Assembly: GCF_900099965.1 (NCBI RefSeq)
Contig: NZ_FNDJ01000008.1
Span: 335,457 to 399,456, forward strand
Direction of reading: 5' to 3'
Length of the DNA stretch: 64,000 nt
DNA from: Nonomuraea jiangxiensis
GTDB lineage: Bacteria; Actinomycetota; Actinomycetes; Streptosporangiales; Streptosporangiaceae
Part shown: piece by piece, positions 7,482-16,409 of the stretch
How positions within the stretch are numbered: position 1 is the first letter of the stretch
Layout of the letters: each line of letters opens with the position of its first letter
The notes under the pieces: model-generated
The model's database searches: none
Seen by the model: the letters and a program-made list of their open reading frames with translations, nothing else
Told to the model about the DNA's origin: nothing
Made by a program: the position numbers and the translations under genes

Positions 7482-8707
7482 GCCCGCTCTCGGGACGGAG
7501 GGTTGAAGGCGGACAGCGCACAGATTGCCTTCCGACTCGAGCGGGGCTCAACGGGGTTCCGTCACTTCAGCGACCCACCGCTGCCAGAGACCGATCCTCG
7601 GGTGTGTCGTACCGCCTGGTACGCCGCAGCCCGCGCCGCCCGCGGGCAGGTCGGGACTTTACGGAACAGCAGTACCCGCAGAACTTTCACAGCGCCACGA
7701 TCAACGATCGAGCTGGAGAGCACGTTGCGCTGTTCCACGCTCAGTACCCGCTGATCGCCTTCGTGGACGACCGACGCTACTGGTACAACGACGGGTTCCA
7801 GAACCCACCCGCCTGGGCGGCCTCCCTCAACGACTTCGGCTTCACCGTCTTGAGCGCGTCGCTGCTCATGTCACCGCTGACAGAGGCGGACACTGCTGCT
7901 CTGTCCGCCGCGGAGTGGAGGCAGATCAAGCTGACAGCTGCCTGGATGGGGGAGACCGCAGACGAGCTGCTCCTCAAGGAGCACGCCTGGCTGCCCGCAC
8001 TCGCCCCGGGCCTTCCGCTGCCGGTTCCCGTCCCGCAGCGCCTCGGCGAGCCTTCCGCTCGGTTTCCGCGCCCCTGGATCGTCACCACCTGGCTGCCGGG
8101 CGAGCCCGCCGACCGCGCCCCCGTCACGCGCGGCGCGGAGGCGGCCGACGCCCTGGCCGCCTTCCTGACCGCACTGCACCAGCCCGCCCCCAATGAGGCG
8201 CCCGCCGGCCAGGGCGGCCGCGGAGCGCCGTTGGCCGAGTGCTCCGGCGGGTTCGCCAGACAGCTCGCTGAGGCCATCGAGAAGGGGCTGATCCCCAACC
8301 CGGATGCCGTCCGGGCAGTTTGGGAAGACGCCGCCGCCGCACCCGCGTGGACAGGCCCCGCGCTCTGGCTCCACGGTGACCTGCATCCGGCCAACGTCCT
8401 CACCCAGGACGGCACCATCTGCGGTGTGATCGACTTCGGCGACTTGTTCGCCGGCGATCCGGCCTTCGACCTCGCCGCCGCCTGGGCCCTGCTGCCAGAC
8501 GACACCCTCGACCGCTTCCACGCCGCCTACCGACCGGCTCCGGACGCCGCGACCCTGCGTCGCGCCCGCGGATGGGCAGTGCTGCGCGCCTTCAGCGGCA
8601 TGCTCATCGGCGAAGCCGGCGTTCGCGGCCGGCGAGGTGGCAAGGCCACGTGGGGCCCACCCGCACACGCCGCACTGCGACGCCTCATCGCAACGGCCCA
8701 TCGCTGA
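7475..8707 (+). pseudogene. Chimeric reading frame: hypothetical-protein fragment fused to aminoglycoside-phosphotransferase C-lobe
   Basis: The 410-codon frame has three parts. Residues 1-65 are low-complexity sequence over the relic transposon end. Residues 70-160 (FHSATINDRAGEHVALFHAQ to LTEADTAALSAAEW) look like the C-terminal half of a small actinomycete protein of unknown function. From about residue 167 (KEHAWLPALAPGLPLPVPVP) it is a typical APH-family kinase with the catalytic loop LWLHGDLHPAN (Asp302, Asn307) and Mg-binding IDFGD (Asp320). The whole N-lobe with its nucleotide loop and lysine is missing. Kinase activity is therefore unlikely; the junction near 7970 looks like an in-frame deletion fusion. 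No clear ribosome site precedes the GTG. Confidence 0.7.
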
Positions 8708-8741
8708 TCGCCTCTTACACGCTCGAATACCTTCGCGCCGG

Positions 8742-8768
8742 ACCCCACCATGCTCGGCATGGTGGGGT
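8742..8768 (+). terminator. Strong intrinsic-type hairpin after the phosphotransferase frame
   Basis: ACCCCACCATGC (8742-8753) pairs perfectly with GCATGGTGGGGT (8757-8768) around a TCG loop, a 12-bp stem. Only a short mixed tract (CTACTTG) follows, as is usual in actinomycetes. Confidence 0.75.
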
Positions 8769-9210
8769 CTACTTGCCTGACGTGCCTGACAGGCCTTCAA
8801 GCAGCTGACCAGCTCTTTTGCTTGACTACCCAAGATAACGATCGCTCCCACGATCCCGGCTGCCTCCGAGGGGTACACGCTCGCTCCCGAGAACGTGAAT
8901 ACTCATTTCGAGATCGCCGATGAGAATTCCCGTTTCCAGTCGGTACAGAAGCCGGTTTGGCTGCGCGGCATAGAGTTCGTGTCTCTCATACCTGAACGAA
9001 TGCGGGACGACCCCCACAGAAGAGGTCCGGAACGAATTCCAGCCTGCCGGCATCATCGTGTGGCGGGGGCCATGCGCAGCTGGAGGGTCAGCAGACCTGT
9101 CTGCGATCTGCGAGGGGGAGTGACGCGATCCCGTGATCCCGGTGAGCGAGCCGGGAGCGCTCCGAACGGCCTCGACCGGGAGATCATCGACGGGCATGCC
9201 GGTCGGCCTG
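8769..9210. other. Gene-less stretch
   Basis: The region is relatively AT-rich for this genome around 8880-9050 and contains AGATAACGAT (8833-8842), shared with the end of the Tn7-like element. A minus-strand frame (8826-9197) has protein-like composition in part (HSFRYERHELYAAQPNRLLY) but no family I recognise and no ribosome site. I treat it as a relic of inserted DNA. Confidence 0.4.
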
Positions 9211-10170
9211 TCAGTCGAGGGCTTCGGTATAGCGGCGGGCGAGGGTGCGGATGTGGGCGACCAGTTCGGGTGGGCCGTCGACGCGGAAGTCCATCATCAG
9301 CATGCTGAGGTAGATGGCGATGGTCTCCAGGGCATCGGCGCCGGTGACGAGGATGCTGGTGTGGGAGTCGACGGCTTCGACGACGCCGACGGCGGGGTTG
9401 ATGCGGGCGATCACGGTCTCGGCGGGGGCGAGGACGGTGACGCGGGCATGGACTTTCCAGCCGGTCTGCGCGACTTCGCGCAGGACGAAGGCGACGAGGT
9501 CGTCCTCGGGCAGGGAGCGGGCGGCGAAGCGGCGGGACCCGGACCGTACGCGCGTCAGGTCGGCGACGGGCAGCGCCCGCCAGGCGTGCGCGCCGAGGTC
9601 GTAGGCGACCAGGAACCAGCGGCGGCGCCAGCTGATCAGGCGGTAGGGCTCGACCTCGGTTTCGGTGTCGGCGCAGGTCGCCAACAGGGTCGCGCCGTCG
9701 CGGATCGCGCCCGCGACAACAGTGAGGGTGTCGGCGGACACCGGGGCGTCCGGTTCCCGGGAGCCGACCGTGGCGGGCCCGACGGCGGTGGCCGATCGCA
9801 GGGCGGCTACTTTGCGCTGCAGGCGTTTCGGGAGGATCTGCTGGAGCTTGGCGAGCGCCCGGGTGAGGCTGGTGTCGATGTCCGCGATCCCGGTGGAGCC
9901 GTCCTCGGCCAGACCGACGGCCAGTGCCACGGCCACCGCCTCGTCGTCGTCGAGCAGCAGCGGGGGCATCTTCGTGCCCTGTCCGAGCCGGTATCCGCCT
10001 ACCGCGCCGCGCGCGGCGTGCACGGGATAGCCGAGTTCGCGGAGGCGCTGAATGTCATGCCGCAGTGTGCGTTCGGTGACGCCGAGGCGCTCGGCGAGTT
10101 CGCGGCCGGTGGAGGACCGGTCCTGCAGCAGGGACAGCAGGCGCAGCACTCGGGATGTCGTCGGAGCCAT
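9211..10170 (-). CDS. YafY-type WYL-domain transcriptional regulator
   Basis: The product is 319 residues from the ATG at 10170 (MAPTTSRVLRLLSLLQDRSS). An N-terminal HTH_11 domain at about 5-60 (GRELAERLGVTERTLRHDIQ, RLRELGYPV) is followed by GGYRLGQGTKMPPLLLDDDE, the usual linker. A WYL domain around 140-210 contains PYRLISWRRRWFLVAYDLGA, and a WCX domain ends the protein. These regulators often sense nucleotides or small ligands. It is divergent from a DinB/MDMPI-like gene across a 95-bp gap with an ATTAGG-N11-CCTAAT palindrome, and such regulator/DinB pairs are common in actinomycetes, so it probably controls that neighbour. Confidence 0.9.
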   Translation of the reverse strand: MAPTTSRVLRLLSLLQDRSSTGRELAERLGVTERTLRHDIQRLRELGYPVHAARGAVGGYRLGQGTKMPPLLLDDDEAVAVALAVGLAEDGSTGIADIDTSLTRALAKLQQILPKRLQRKVAALRSATAVGPATVGSREPDAPVSADTLTVVAGAIRDGATLLATCADTETEVEPYRLISWRRRWFLVAYDLGAHAWRALPVADLTRVRSGSRRFAARSLPEDDLVAFVLREVAQTGWKVHARVTVLAPAETVIARINPAVGVVEAVDSHTSILVTGADALETIAIYLSMLMMDFRVDGPPELVAHIRTLARRYTEALD

Positions 10171-10192
10171 CGTGTTTTCACCCCCGGGAATC

Positions 10193-10215
10193 ATTAGGAA
10201 CGAAAATAGCCTAAT
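10193..10215. promoter_or_regulatory. Putative WYL-regulator operator
   Basis: ATTAGG at 10193-10198 and CCTAAT at 10210-10215 form a perfect inverted repeat with an 11-bp spacer, midway between the divergent regulator (start 10170) and the MDMPI-like gene (start 10266). Confidence 0.5.
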
Positions 10216-10265
10216 AGGCCCATAGCCTGGAGTCGCAAGCAAGGAAGAGACCGAAAGGCGAGATC

Positions 10266-10884
10266 ATGAACACCACCACCGCCACTGTCACCTCCCTGCG
10301 GCCGGTCTGGCGTGCGGTGCTGGCCGCCTCGTACCGGGCGCTGGAGGCCAGCGTCGCGGGTGTGCGGGACGACCAGTGGGACAACGCCACCCCATGTTCG
10401 GAATGGACGGTCACCCAGGTGATCCAGCACGCCGCGGGCGACCAGCTCGCCTACGCGAAGATGCTCGGCATCGGGAAACGGTCCTGCCTACGACCCCTTC
10501 TCGCCTTCCGGCGCTGTCGACGGCACTGCGGCGGAGCTGGTGAAAGACGCCACCGAGCAGACCGCCGCGGCGTGGGCGACGGTGTCCGACGACACCGAGA
10601 CCGTCCCGACGCCGCTGCCGCACGGTGACCTGCCCACACCGGTCGCCGCGGTCATGTGCGCGCTCGACGCCGCTGTGCACGCATGGGACATCGCGACCGC
10701 CACGGGGCAACCGTCCCCGCTCGACGACGAGCTCGCGGGCCACCTGCTCGCCGCCGCGCAGGGAACCGTCGAACCGCTGCGCCAGTGGGGCGCCTACGCT
10801 CCCGTGGTCGAGGCCGCTGGCGGGCATTCCTCCACTCCGGTCGCCGACGACCTGCTCCGCTACCTCGGCCGCACCCCGCGCTGA
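10266..10884 (+). pseudogene. TIGR03086/maleylpyruvate-isomerase-like metal-binding protein, frameshifted
   Basis: The frame from ATG 10266 reads VAGVRDDQWDNATPCSEWTV, then TQVIQHAAGDQLAYAKML, the start of mycothiol-dependent maleylpyruvate isomerase-like (DinB superfamily) proteins. Near 10470 it breaks. The family sequence resumes in the +1 frame as GNGPAYDPFSPSGAVDG and runs to DDLLRYLGRTPR at 10884, with DAAVHAWDIATATG carrying the second metal His. One extra base, for example the A at 10470, explains it. The gene is otherwise full length (about 205 residues), so this may be a young pseudogene or a sequencing error. It is probably controlled by the divergent WYL regulator. Confidence 0.8.
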
Positions 10885-11005
10885 CGACCGATCCACTGGC
10901 GCCGCACCGCGTGGTCACCTGCTAAGGATCTTGACCGGCCACCGGATATCTGAGTTGATCACGAGGTTCCCATCTGCCCATGGTCATGCTCAGAGCGGAG
11001 TACAC

Positions 11006-12664
11006 GTGCGCTTCTCACCCTCAAAACGGGCCCGTCGATTAATCGCCCTCATGGGTTCCATGACCATGACGGCCGGGCTCGTCGTCGCCGCGGCGCCCGC
11101 CGGCTCGGCCGCCGACTCGATGACCGACCTCGGTGTTCGCTTCAGCATCGGCGACCACAGCGAGGTGGTCACGGGAGGAGACAAGGTCTTCGTGACCGCC
11201 GGGGACCGCGTCGTGGTCACCGACACCGAAGGCGTGCTGCTCGGCGCGGTCACCGGTCTCGCAGGCGTGGAAGGTCTCGTGGCGGCACCGGACGGCGCCC
11301 ACGCGTACGCGGCGCTGCCCGGCTCACACGAGGTCGTGGAGATCGACGCCGCCGCCCTGGCGGTCACCCGGCGGATCGACTTCACGGCCTACCCGTGCCC
11401 GACCGACCTGGCACTGTCCGGGGAGACGTTGTGGACGGCCCATGGGTGCGAGTGGTTCACCGGCGGTGTCACCCGTCTCGACGTGTCGGCCCCGGCCCCG
11501 CAACCGGTCGCGGTCGTGACCGGGCAGGCCACCGCGCCCACGATCGCCGCCGCGGGGAACACCCTGCTGCTCGGCGCTCCTGACGCCGCCGCCGTGGCCG
11601 ACGTCCTGGTGTACGACGTGAGCGCCGGTTCCGCCACGTTGCGCGGTGAGATCGACGGGGACAGCCCGGCCACGAACTCCCGCCCGGGGCTCGCCATCAC
11701 CCAGGACGGCTCCACAGCCGTCCTGGCATTTTCGAGCGGGTTCGAGTCCTGGGACCTCGCGAGCCTGACGAAACTCCGGGACTACGGCAAGGACTCGGGG
11801 GTCCTGGGCCAGGTGGGCGGCTTCGCCGTCAGCCCGGACGGCGACCACCTCGCAGGCGGCTGGTGGCTGGGGCGAGGCGTCGAACTGTACGACGTGGCCA
11901 CGGGAGCGATCACGTACACGCAGAAGGTCCCCAGCGGATGGCCGACCCCCAAGATCCTGGCCATGGTCATCGCCGGCAACGATGTCTTCAGCGTCCTTTA
12001 CACCTCCGGCACCACGAACCTGCGCCTGTGGCGGCTGGAGGACGCCACCCTGCTGCCGTCGGCCGTGACCCTGTCGGCCCCGGAAGGGGCGACGGCGCTG
12101 GAACCCCTCACACTGACCGGTCGGCTCACCCTGCCCGAAGGCATGGCCCCGGGCCTGCGATCGCTGGCGGTGACCCGCCGTCTCCCGGATGGGACCAGCA
12201 CGGCGCTCTTCCACGCGAAGACGAGAACGGACGGCACGTTCACCATCAGCGACACCCCGCCGACGGCCGGCACGGTCGGCTACGACGTGAGCTGGCGCGG
12301 TTCCACCACCGTCCGCGGCAGCACGGCGTCGGTGTCCGTCGACGTCGTCCGTCAGTCGGCATCGCTCACCCTGACCGGCCGCACGGACCTGGTCATCGGG
12401 AACGGGCTCAGAATCTTGGGCACCCTGAAGTTCGGCGATCAGGCGCCCACCACCGGTCCGTCGGTGACGGTGATCCGTGCGAACCCCGACGGCACCAGCA
12501 CGGAGCTCGGTACGGTGCAGGTCTCCGAGACCGGGGGCTTCAAGATCAGTGATCGGCCCGTCCAGGAGGGCGAGTACATCTACAGTGTGGAGTTCCTCGG
12601 CGACGATGTCGCTGCCGGCGCCAGTGACGCCCTGTTCGTCACGGTGCGGGCTGGGAACGTCTAG
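11006..12664 (+). CDS. Secreted beta-propeller protein with C-terminal Ig-like repeats
   Basis: The product is 552 residues from a GTG at 11006, preceded by GAGCGGAG. A signal peptide spans about 1-37 (SKRARRLIALMGSMTMTAGL, ending PAGSAADS). Residues ~45-360 are repeated YncE/WD-like blades (DTEGVLLGAVTGLAGVEGLV, PDGAHAYAALPGSHEVVEID, AVSPDGDHLAGGWWLGRGVE), suggesting a propeller. Residues ~365-550 hold two tandem beta-sandwich repeats, each with LTLTGR...LP.G..PDGTSTALF or NPDGTSTELG and a DGTF.ISD/GGFKISD turn. No catalytic motif is visible. An extracellular binding or structural role is likely. The propeller-plus-repeats layout is common in Streptosporangiales secreted proteins. Confidence 0.8.
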   Translation: MRFSPSKRARRLIALMGSMTMTAGLVVAAAPAGSAADSMTDLGVRFSIGDHSEVVTGGDKVFVTAGDRVVVTDTEGVLLGAVTGLAGVEGLVAAPDGAHAYAALPGSHEVVEIDAAALAVTRRIDFTAYPCPTDLALSGETLWTAHGCEWFTGGVTRLDVSAPAPQPVAVVTGQATAPTIAAAGNTLLLGAPDAAAVADVLVYDVSAGSATLRGEIDGDSPATNSRPGLAITQDGSTAVLAFSSGFESWDLASLTKLRDYGKDSGVLGQVGGFAVSPDGDHLAGGWWLGRGVELYDVATGAITYTQKVPSGWPTPKILAMVIAGNDVFSVLYTSGTTNLRLWRLEDATLLPSAVTLSAPEGATALEPLTLTGRLTLPEGMAPGLRSLAVTRRLPDGTSTALFHAKTRTDGTFTISDTPPTAGTVGYDVSWRGSTTVRGSTASVSVDVVRQSASLTLTGRTDLVIGNGLRILGTLKFGDQAPTTGPSVTVIRANPDGTSTELGTVQVSETGGFKISDRPVQEGEYIYSVEFLGDDVAAGASDALFVTVRAGNV

Positions 12665-12680
12665 CCGGGTCGAGTGATTG

Positions 12681-12748
12681 CCACATCCTTCTCCGTGGAT
12701 GTGGGCGGACGCTGATGTCAGCCCTGCCCGGTCTTTTCGGCGCAGGGC
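12681..12748 (+). terminator. Two consecutive hairpins after the propeller gene
   Basis: CCACATCC (12681-12688) pairs with GGATGTGG (12697-12704). Just downstream GCCCTGC (12721-12727) pairs with GCAGGGC (12742-12748) with a GTCTTTT-containing loop. Together they probably end the upstream transcript. Confidence 0.5.
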
Positions 12749-12899
12749 ACCCGGTTCAGTCCGGCTGATCCAATGCGGGCCGGTCGGCATGCGCACTAAT
12801 CAGCTGCGTCCCGGTAGCGGGGTATCGGTCTGGGCCCCGCCCACAGGGCTGGAAGCTAAGATCAGGTTGGCCCGCAGAACGAATGAGAGTGAGCTCAGC

Positions 12900-13733
12900 A
12901 TGGCGCGCGCCCTCGCTTTGTCGGTGTTATTGCTCGCCTGCCTGACCTCCGGGGGTTGCACCGCCGACACAACTCCGCAAGGAATCGACCGCAGGGCGCT
13001 CATCTGGGTGAATGCACTGGCCGTGGCTCGGCCCGATTACCAGGTGGTGCATGAAGAGCAACTGCTTTCCCGGGCCTACCGGGAGCACCGGGACACCGTT
13101 CGCGTCGCGGTGGAACCCAGATGGCCAGGATGGTCGCACTCCGAGGTGTTCGGGCGGCAGAACCTGGAGTTGCGCCTGACTCCGGACGGCCACGTCAGCA
13201 TGCCGGTCCTGCGGCACTGGAGGCTCACCGATGCCATCCAGGTTCCCTTCTCCAGCGCGGAAACCCAGGCCCAGACGACTGAGGAGGCGGTGGCCCGCCT
13301 CGAGGAACTCGCACGGGTGGAAGACTTGAAAGTGACGGTAGTGGTGGGCTTCAAAAAGCCGCTGCAAGAAAGCGAGGTGCGGCAGGTCTGGAAAATGATC
13401 CCGGATGTGGGCCTGTTCTCCCCACCCGTCAATAGCGGCGGCCTGCCGATATCGTGGGACTACTCGGGATACTGTAATGCTCGTGGCCTCGATGACTGCA
13501 ATCCTGATATCAGGGATTCGCTGACCTCGGTCTTCAGAAGCTGGACCGACGAGCTGACAACGGAAGACGGAGCAGCGCTGGCCTCGTTCGGCCTCAACCT
13601 CCCCGAGCTGCGAACCAGGGCAGCGCAAGGCCTGTGGTACGGAATGATCGGCACCACCTGGCCCGACCATGTGACGACGATTGTCAAGGATCCGCGAGTA
13701 AGCGTGGTCGAGATAGCGCAGGTGGCGTTCTAG
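12900..13733 (+). CDS. Putative lipoprotein of unknown function
   Basis: The product is 277 residues. The N-terminus MARALALSVLLLACLTSGGC is a lipoprotein signal with Cys20 as the lipidated residue. The rest has no family I recognise. It is mixed alpha/beta, has short hydrophobic strands (DLKVTVVVGFKKPL), a possible disulfide between the cysteines in SGYCNARGLDDCNPDI, and a conserved-looking C-terminus (GTTWPDHVTTIVKDPRVSVV). Base composition is less GC-rich than its neighbours. It stands alone, with a hairpin pair upstream and a degenerate region downstream. It likely faces the cell exterior. Confidence 0.75.
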   Translation: MARALALSVLLLACLTSGGCTADTTPQGIDRRALIWVNALAVARPDYQVVHEEQLLSRAYREHRDTVRVAVEPRWPGWSHSEVFGRQNLELRLTPDGHVSMPVLRHWRLTDAIQVPFSSAETQAQTTEEAVARLEELARVEDLKVTVVVGFKKPLQESEVRQVWKMIPDVGLFSPPVNSGGLPISWDYSGYCNARGLDDCNPDIRDSLTSVFRSWTDELTTEDGAALASFGLNLPELRTRAAQGLWYGMIGTTWPDHVTTIVKDPRVSVVEIAQVAF

Positions 13734-13818
13734 CCTCGATCTTCCGCGCGGCCGGCAGGACGGAGGCGCAGCCGTGACGCGGCGGCCGGAGCGTCGGCCG
13801 TGGTCATCGCGACGCCCA

Positions 13819-14109
13819 TCAGGTCGCGAACAGCCGGAAGGTGAGGCTGATGCGCGGGTTGTTGAAGGGGTGACCGGCACAGCGTGCGGCACGGTCGGCG
13901 ATGGCCGCGATCCGCGGAGGCATGTCGACGGAGTCGTACCGCTGGCCGGAGTAGTTGTACGGCACGCCGAAGCTCGCGGTGCGCCGCGCACGCATGCGGT
14001 CGTCCCAGGCCATCTCGGTGAGGAGAAAGGTCAGGTCGGCGTCGCCGTCCGGCAGGACGGTCGTCAGGTGGGTGATGTCGAGGGGAGGCTCGGACATGAC
14101 GTTCTCCAT
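13819..14109 (-). pseudogene. Truncated AlkB-like 2OG-Fe(II) oxygenase
   Basis: From MENVMSEPPLDITHLTTVLP to AARCAGHPFNN the sequence follows the N-terminal third of AlkB-like dioxygenases (EMAWDDRMRARRTASFGVPY, NYSGQRYDSVDMPP, then HPFNN). It then changes to PRISLTFRLFAT and stops. The expected N.Y.dG...HSD core with the HxD iron ligands is missing, so it cannot be active. The region on both sides is degenerate (a kinase remnant follows), so this is a deletion relic. MSEPP at 14097 is an alternative start. Confidence 0.65.
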
Positions 14110-14363
14110 CGCGGTGAATCGAGCCCGGAGACGCACGGCGAGCCCGGCGTCGCCGGTCGCGCGTGCGGAGGAGCACGACCCGGACTGTACAAGGCACCGG
14201 ATCATGACCGCCATCGCTTTGAATCTCAAGCTCGCCGGTCGGTCCGCCAGCATCGGCAGACCGTCACACTGCGGCGACTCAGGGCCCGGTCCGTTGGCGT
14301 AATGCGCCGACCTTGCATCGTTATGAGGCGGTGTGTCGGAACGCCGGTCCGTGGGAGGCACGC

Positions 14364-14515
14364 GTGCCTGTTCTAGGGCCGGTGCATCCCGAGGACCCGC
14401 GGAAGGTGGGGCCGTATCGGTGGGACCGGCCGGTGACGTGTTCTGCCTGGGGGCGGTGCTCACGTTCGCCGCCACCGGGACCGGGCCGTTCGGGAAGGGG
14501 CCGTGGCAGGGGCTA
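14364..14515 (+). pseudogene. Ser/Thr protein kinase remnant with internal deletion
   Basis: In one frame PVHPEDPRKVGPYRW matches the extreme N-terminus of actinomycete Ser/Thr kinases (DP..VGPYRL). In the next frame the sequence jumps to SVGPAGDVFCLGAVLTFAAT, then GTGPFGKGP, matching kinase subdomain IX (ASDVFSLGAVLAFAATG.GPFG). The glycine loop, catalytic HRDLKP and DFG segments are gone. It is a short relic showing that a kinase gene once stood here. Confidence 0.55.
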
Positions 14516-14547
14516 AGGAGGCGGCCGGTGGGCGTGCGGGGCTTCGG

Positions 14548-15090
14548 TCAGTAGTAGCCGGTGATGACGGCGGAGTTGAAGCCGCGCGTCTGGCCGCTCC
14601 GGAAGTCGACCAGTTCGATGCGGCCATACAGCTCGTCGATGTAACCGTCGAAGTATCCGTCGTCCTCGTTGAGCTGGGCGAAGGTCGCCACCCGGTCGAA
14701 CTCGGCCGACAGCCCGCCGTCCCATGCGGCGCTCCAGGTCACCGGTACGGACACCAGGCCGTTGTCATAGACGGGGTCGTCGCCGAAGATCTTGGCCGAG
14801 AACTCCTCACCGGGGTGATCGATGATGGCCTGGGCGTCCGCGCGGCTCATGGCCACGTCGATGCCGAGGTGGACGGCGATGTTCCCGTCGTCCTGCCGGT
14901 CGAGGCTGAAGCAGATCGTGTGGCCCGTGCCGCCCGTGCACGTGTTCACGGGGGGTGGGTCGGCCGACGCGGGGCCTGCCAGTGCGACGGCGGCCACGAG
15001 GACCGCCGAGGTGACGATCAGCATCCGGCCGATGCGGCCGGACCGCTTCCTCTGGATCGGGGAACGATGGACACGGTGGTCGGCGCCCAT
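14548..15090 (-). CDS. Secreted protein of unknown function
   Basis: The product is 180 residues with an N-terminal signal (RMLIVTSAVLVAAVALAGPA, cut near SADPPPVNT). The mature part holds a Cys pair (TCTGGTGHTICFSLDRQDDG) and an acidic middle (HPGEEFSAKIFGDDPVYDNG), ending RSGQTRGFNSAVITGYY. I do not recognise a domain. It is a single-gene unit; AGGAG lies just upstream of its ATG at 15090. Confidence 0.75.
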   Translation of the reverse strand: MGADHRVHRSPIQRKRSGRIGRMLIVTSAVLVAAVALAGPASADPPPVNTCTGGTGHTICFSLDRQDDGNIAVHLGIDVAMSRADAQAIIDHPGEEFSAKIFGDDPVYDNGLVSVPVTWSAAWDGGLSAEFDRVATFAQLNEDDGYFDGYIDELYGRIELVDFRSGQTRGFNSAVITGYY

Positions 15091-15214
15091 AGGAGGCTCC
15101 TTCAGTCAGGCGGCCCCGAAGCCGCCGATCCGGTCGTCTACCTTTAGGCGTTCCATTCAGTTCCATCCCGTTCCGGCGACGTGCATCCGCGCCACGACGG
15201 GCCCTGAGGCAATG

Positions 15215-15285
15215 TGGACCGACGGGATCTCGAAACCCGAACTCCTGCTTGCAAGGCAGGTGTGATGCCTTTTCACCATCAGCCC
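15215..15285 (-). tRNA. Divergent tRNA-Ala(UGC)-like gene
   Basis: A 71-nt cloverleaf folds on the minus strand. The acceptor GGGCTGA/TCGGTCC has seven pairs, two of them G-U. The D stem GTGA/TCAC encloses loop AAAGGCA (with A14, G18G19, A21). The anticodon stem CCTGC/GCAGG holds loop CTTGCAA, giving anticodon UGC. A 4-nt variable loop AGTT follows. The T arm CGGGT-TTCGAGA-TCCCG has the TTCGA loop but a U-U mismatch at 53-61, where G-C is almost universal. The discriminator is A and no CCA is encoded. Most invariant positions are kept, but the sequence is unlike a normal actinomycete tRNA-Ala. It may be a non-canonical, acquired or decaying tRNA. Confidence 0.55.
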
Positions 15286-15507
15286 TTGGTGTTGCGCTAT
15301 GGAGTTGTCAGAATTCCCGGCGGGGGAAAGAGAGAAAGGCCGCCCTGAATCTCCGCCCGGCGTTTCCGTTGTCTCGACGTTAAAGGCCGGCACGGCGGCC
15401 GTGCCACTTGTTTATCCGGCGGATGCCGGCGGGCGCGACGGATACCGGCGAGCCGGGCCGCGTCATAATCAGTGGACAGCGATCATGTCTCTGGCCATCG
15501 TGGGACC

Positions 15508-16254
15508 ATGCGACAGGAAGAGATCTGGGACGTCGAGACGGCCCAGCGTTATGACACGCCGGGCATCGGCATGTTCGCACCCGAGGTCCTGGGGCCGACG
15601 GTGGACCGTCTCGCCGGACTCGCGGGCGGCGGCCGGGCGCTCGAATTCGCCATCGGAACCGGCCGGGTGGCCGTACCGCTCAGCGAGCGGGGAGTGCCCG
15701 TCACCGGCATCGAGCTGTCCCAGCCGATGATCGACCGGCTGCGGACGAAGGCGGACGACGCGAAGATCCCCGTGATCGTCGGTGACATGGCCGCCGCGAC
15801 GGCCCCGGGGGACTACACGCTCGTCTACCTCGTCTTCAACACGATCTCGAACCTGCTCACCCAGGCCGAGCAGGTCGCGTGCTTCCGCAACGCCGCCCGT
15901 CACCTCACTCCCGGCGGCAGGTTCGTCATCGAGCTCTGGGTGCCCGAGCTGCGCAAGCTCCCACCAGGTCAGGAGGCCACGGTCTGGCACTGCGAGCCCG
16001 GCTACATCGGCCTGGACACCTACGACGTGCTGCGCCAGCACGTCGTGTCGCACCACTTCAGGTTCGACGGCGGCAGACGGGCCGAGTTGTCCCGCAGTCC
16101 GCACCGCTACATCTGGCCGGCCGAGCTCGACCTCATGGCCCAGCTGGCCGGGTTCGAGCTGGAGTCCAGGCACGCCGACTGGGACGGGGCCGAGTTCACC
16201 GCCGAGTCCCGTTCGCACGTGTCCGTCTACCGCATCCCCCCGAACCGCACCTGA
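15508..16254 (+). CDS. Class I SAM-dependent methyltransferase
   Basis: The product is 248 residues from ATG 15508 (MRQEEIWDVETAQRYDTPGI). Motif I is RALEFAIGTGRVAVPLSERG, motif II VTGIELSQPMIDRLR, and the post-I region VIVGDMAAATAPGDYTLVYL, then VFNTISNLLTQAEQ. The C-terminal half (LTPGGRFVIELWVPELRKLP, DTYDVLRQHVVSHHF, RSPHRYIWPAELDLMAQLAG) matches small-molecule methyltransferases of the Methyltransf_25 type. It is cytoplasmic, stands alone on its strand, and has no clear pathway partner, so the acceptor is unknown. Confidence 0.87.
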   Translation: MRQEEIWDVETAQRYDTPGIGMFAPEVLGPTVDRLAGLAGGGRALEFAIGTGRVAVPLSERGVPVTGIELSQPMIDRLRTKADDAKIPVIVGDMAAATAPGDYTLVYLVFNTISNLLTQAEQVACFRNAARHLTPGGRFVIELWVPELRKLPPGQEATVWHCEPGYIGLDTYDVLRQHVVSHHFRFDGGRRAELSRSPHRYIWPAELDLMAQLAGFELESRHADWDGAEFTAESRSHVSVYRIPPNRT

Positions 16255-16409
16255 ACCCCGTGCTCTGAGCAGGCGCCCTGCGGCAGGGTTCGGCAACCGT
16301 CGCAATCACGGGCGCGCGTTTGCGACAGGCGCCCAGTGCTCCGCAGAACGGTCGTTTGTACGGTTCGTCGCATGGCATCCCTTTTAACCGCGTCATCGGC
16401 GGCACAGGC

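Noticed and set aside
8826..9197. A 123-codon minus-strand frame with partly natural composition
   Set aside because: No recognisable family, no ribosome site, and located in relic DNA; reported only within the gap note.
9133..10197. A 354-codon plus-strand frame opposite the WYL regulator
   Set aside because: Antisense shadow; Gly/Asp-rich with no domain.
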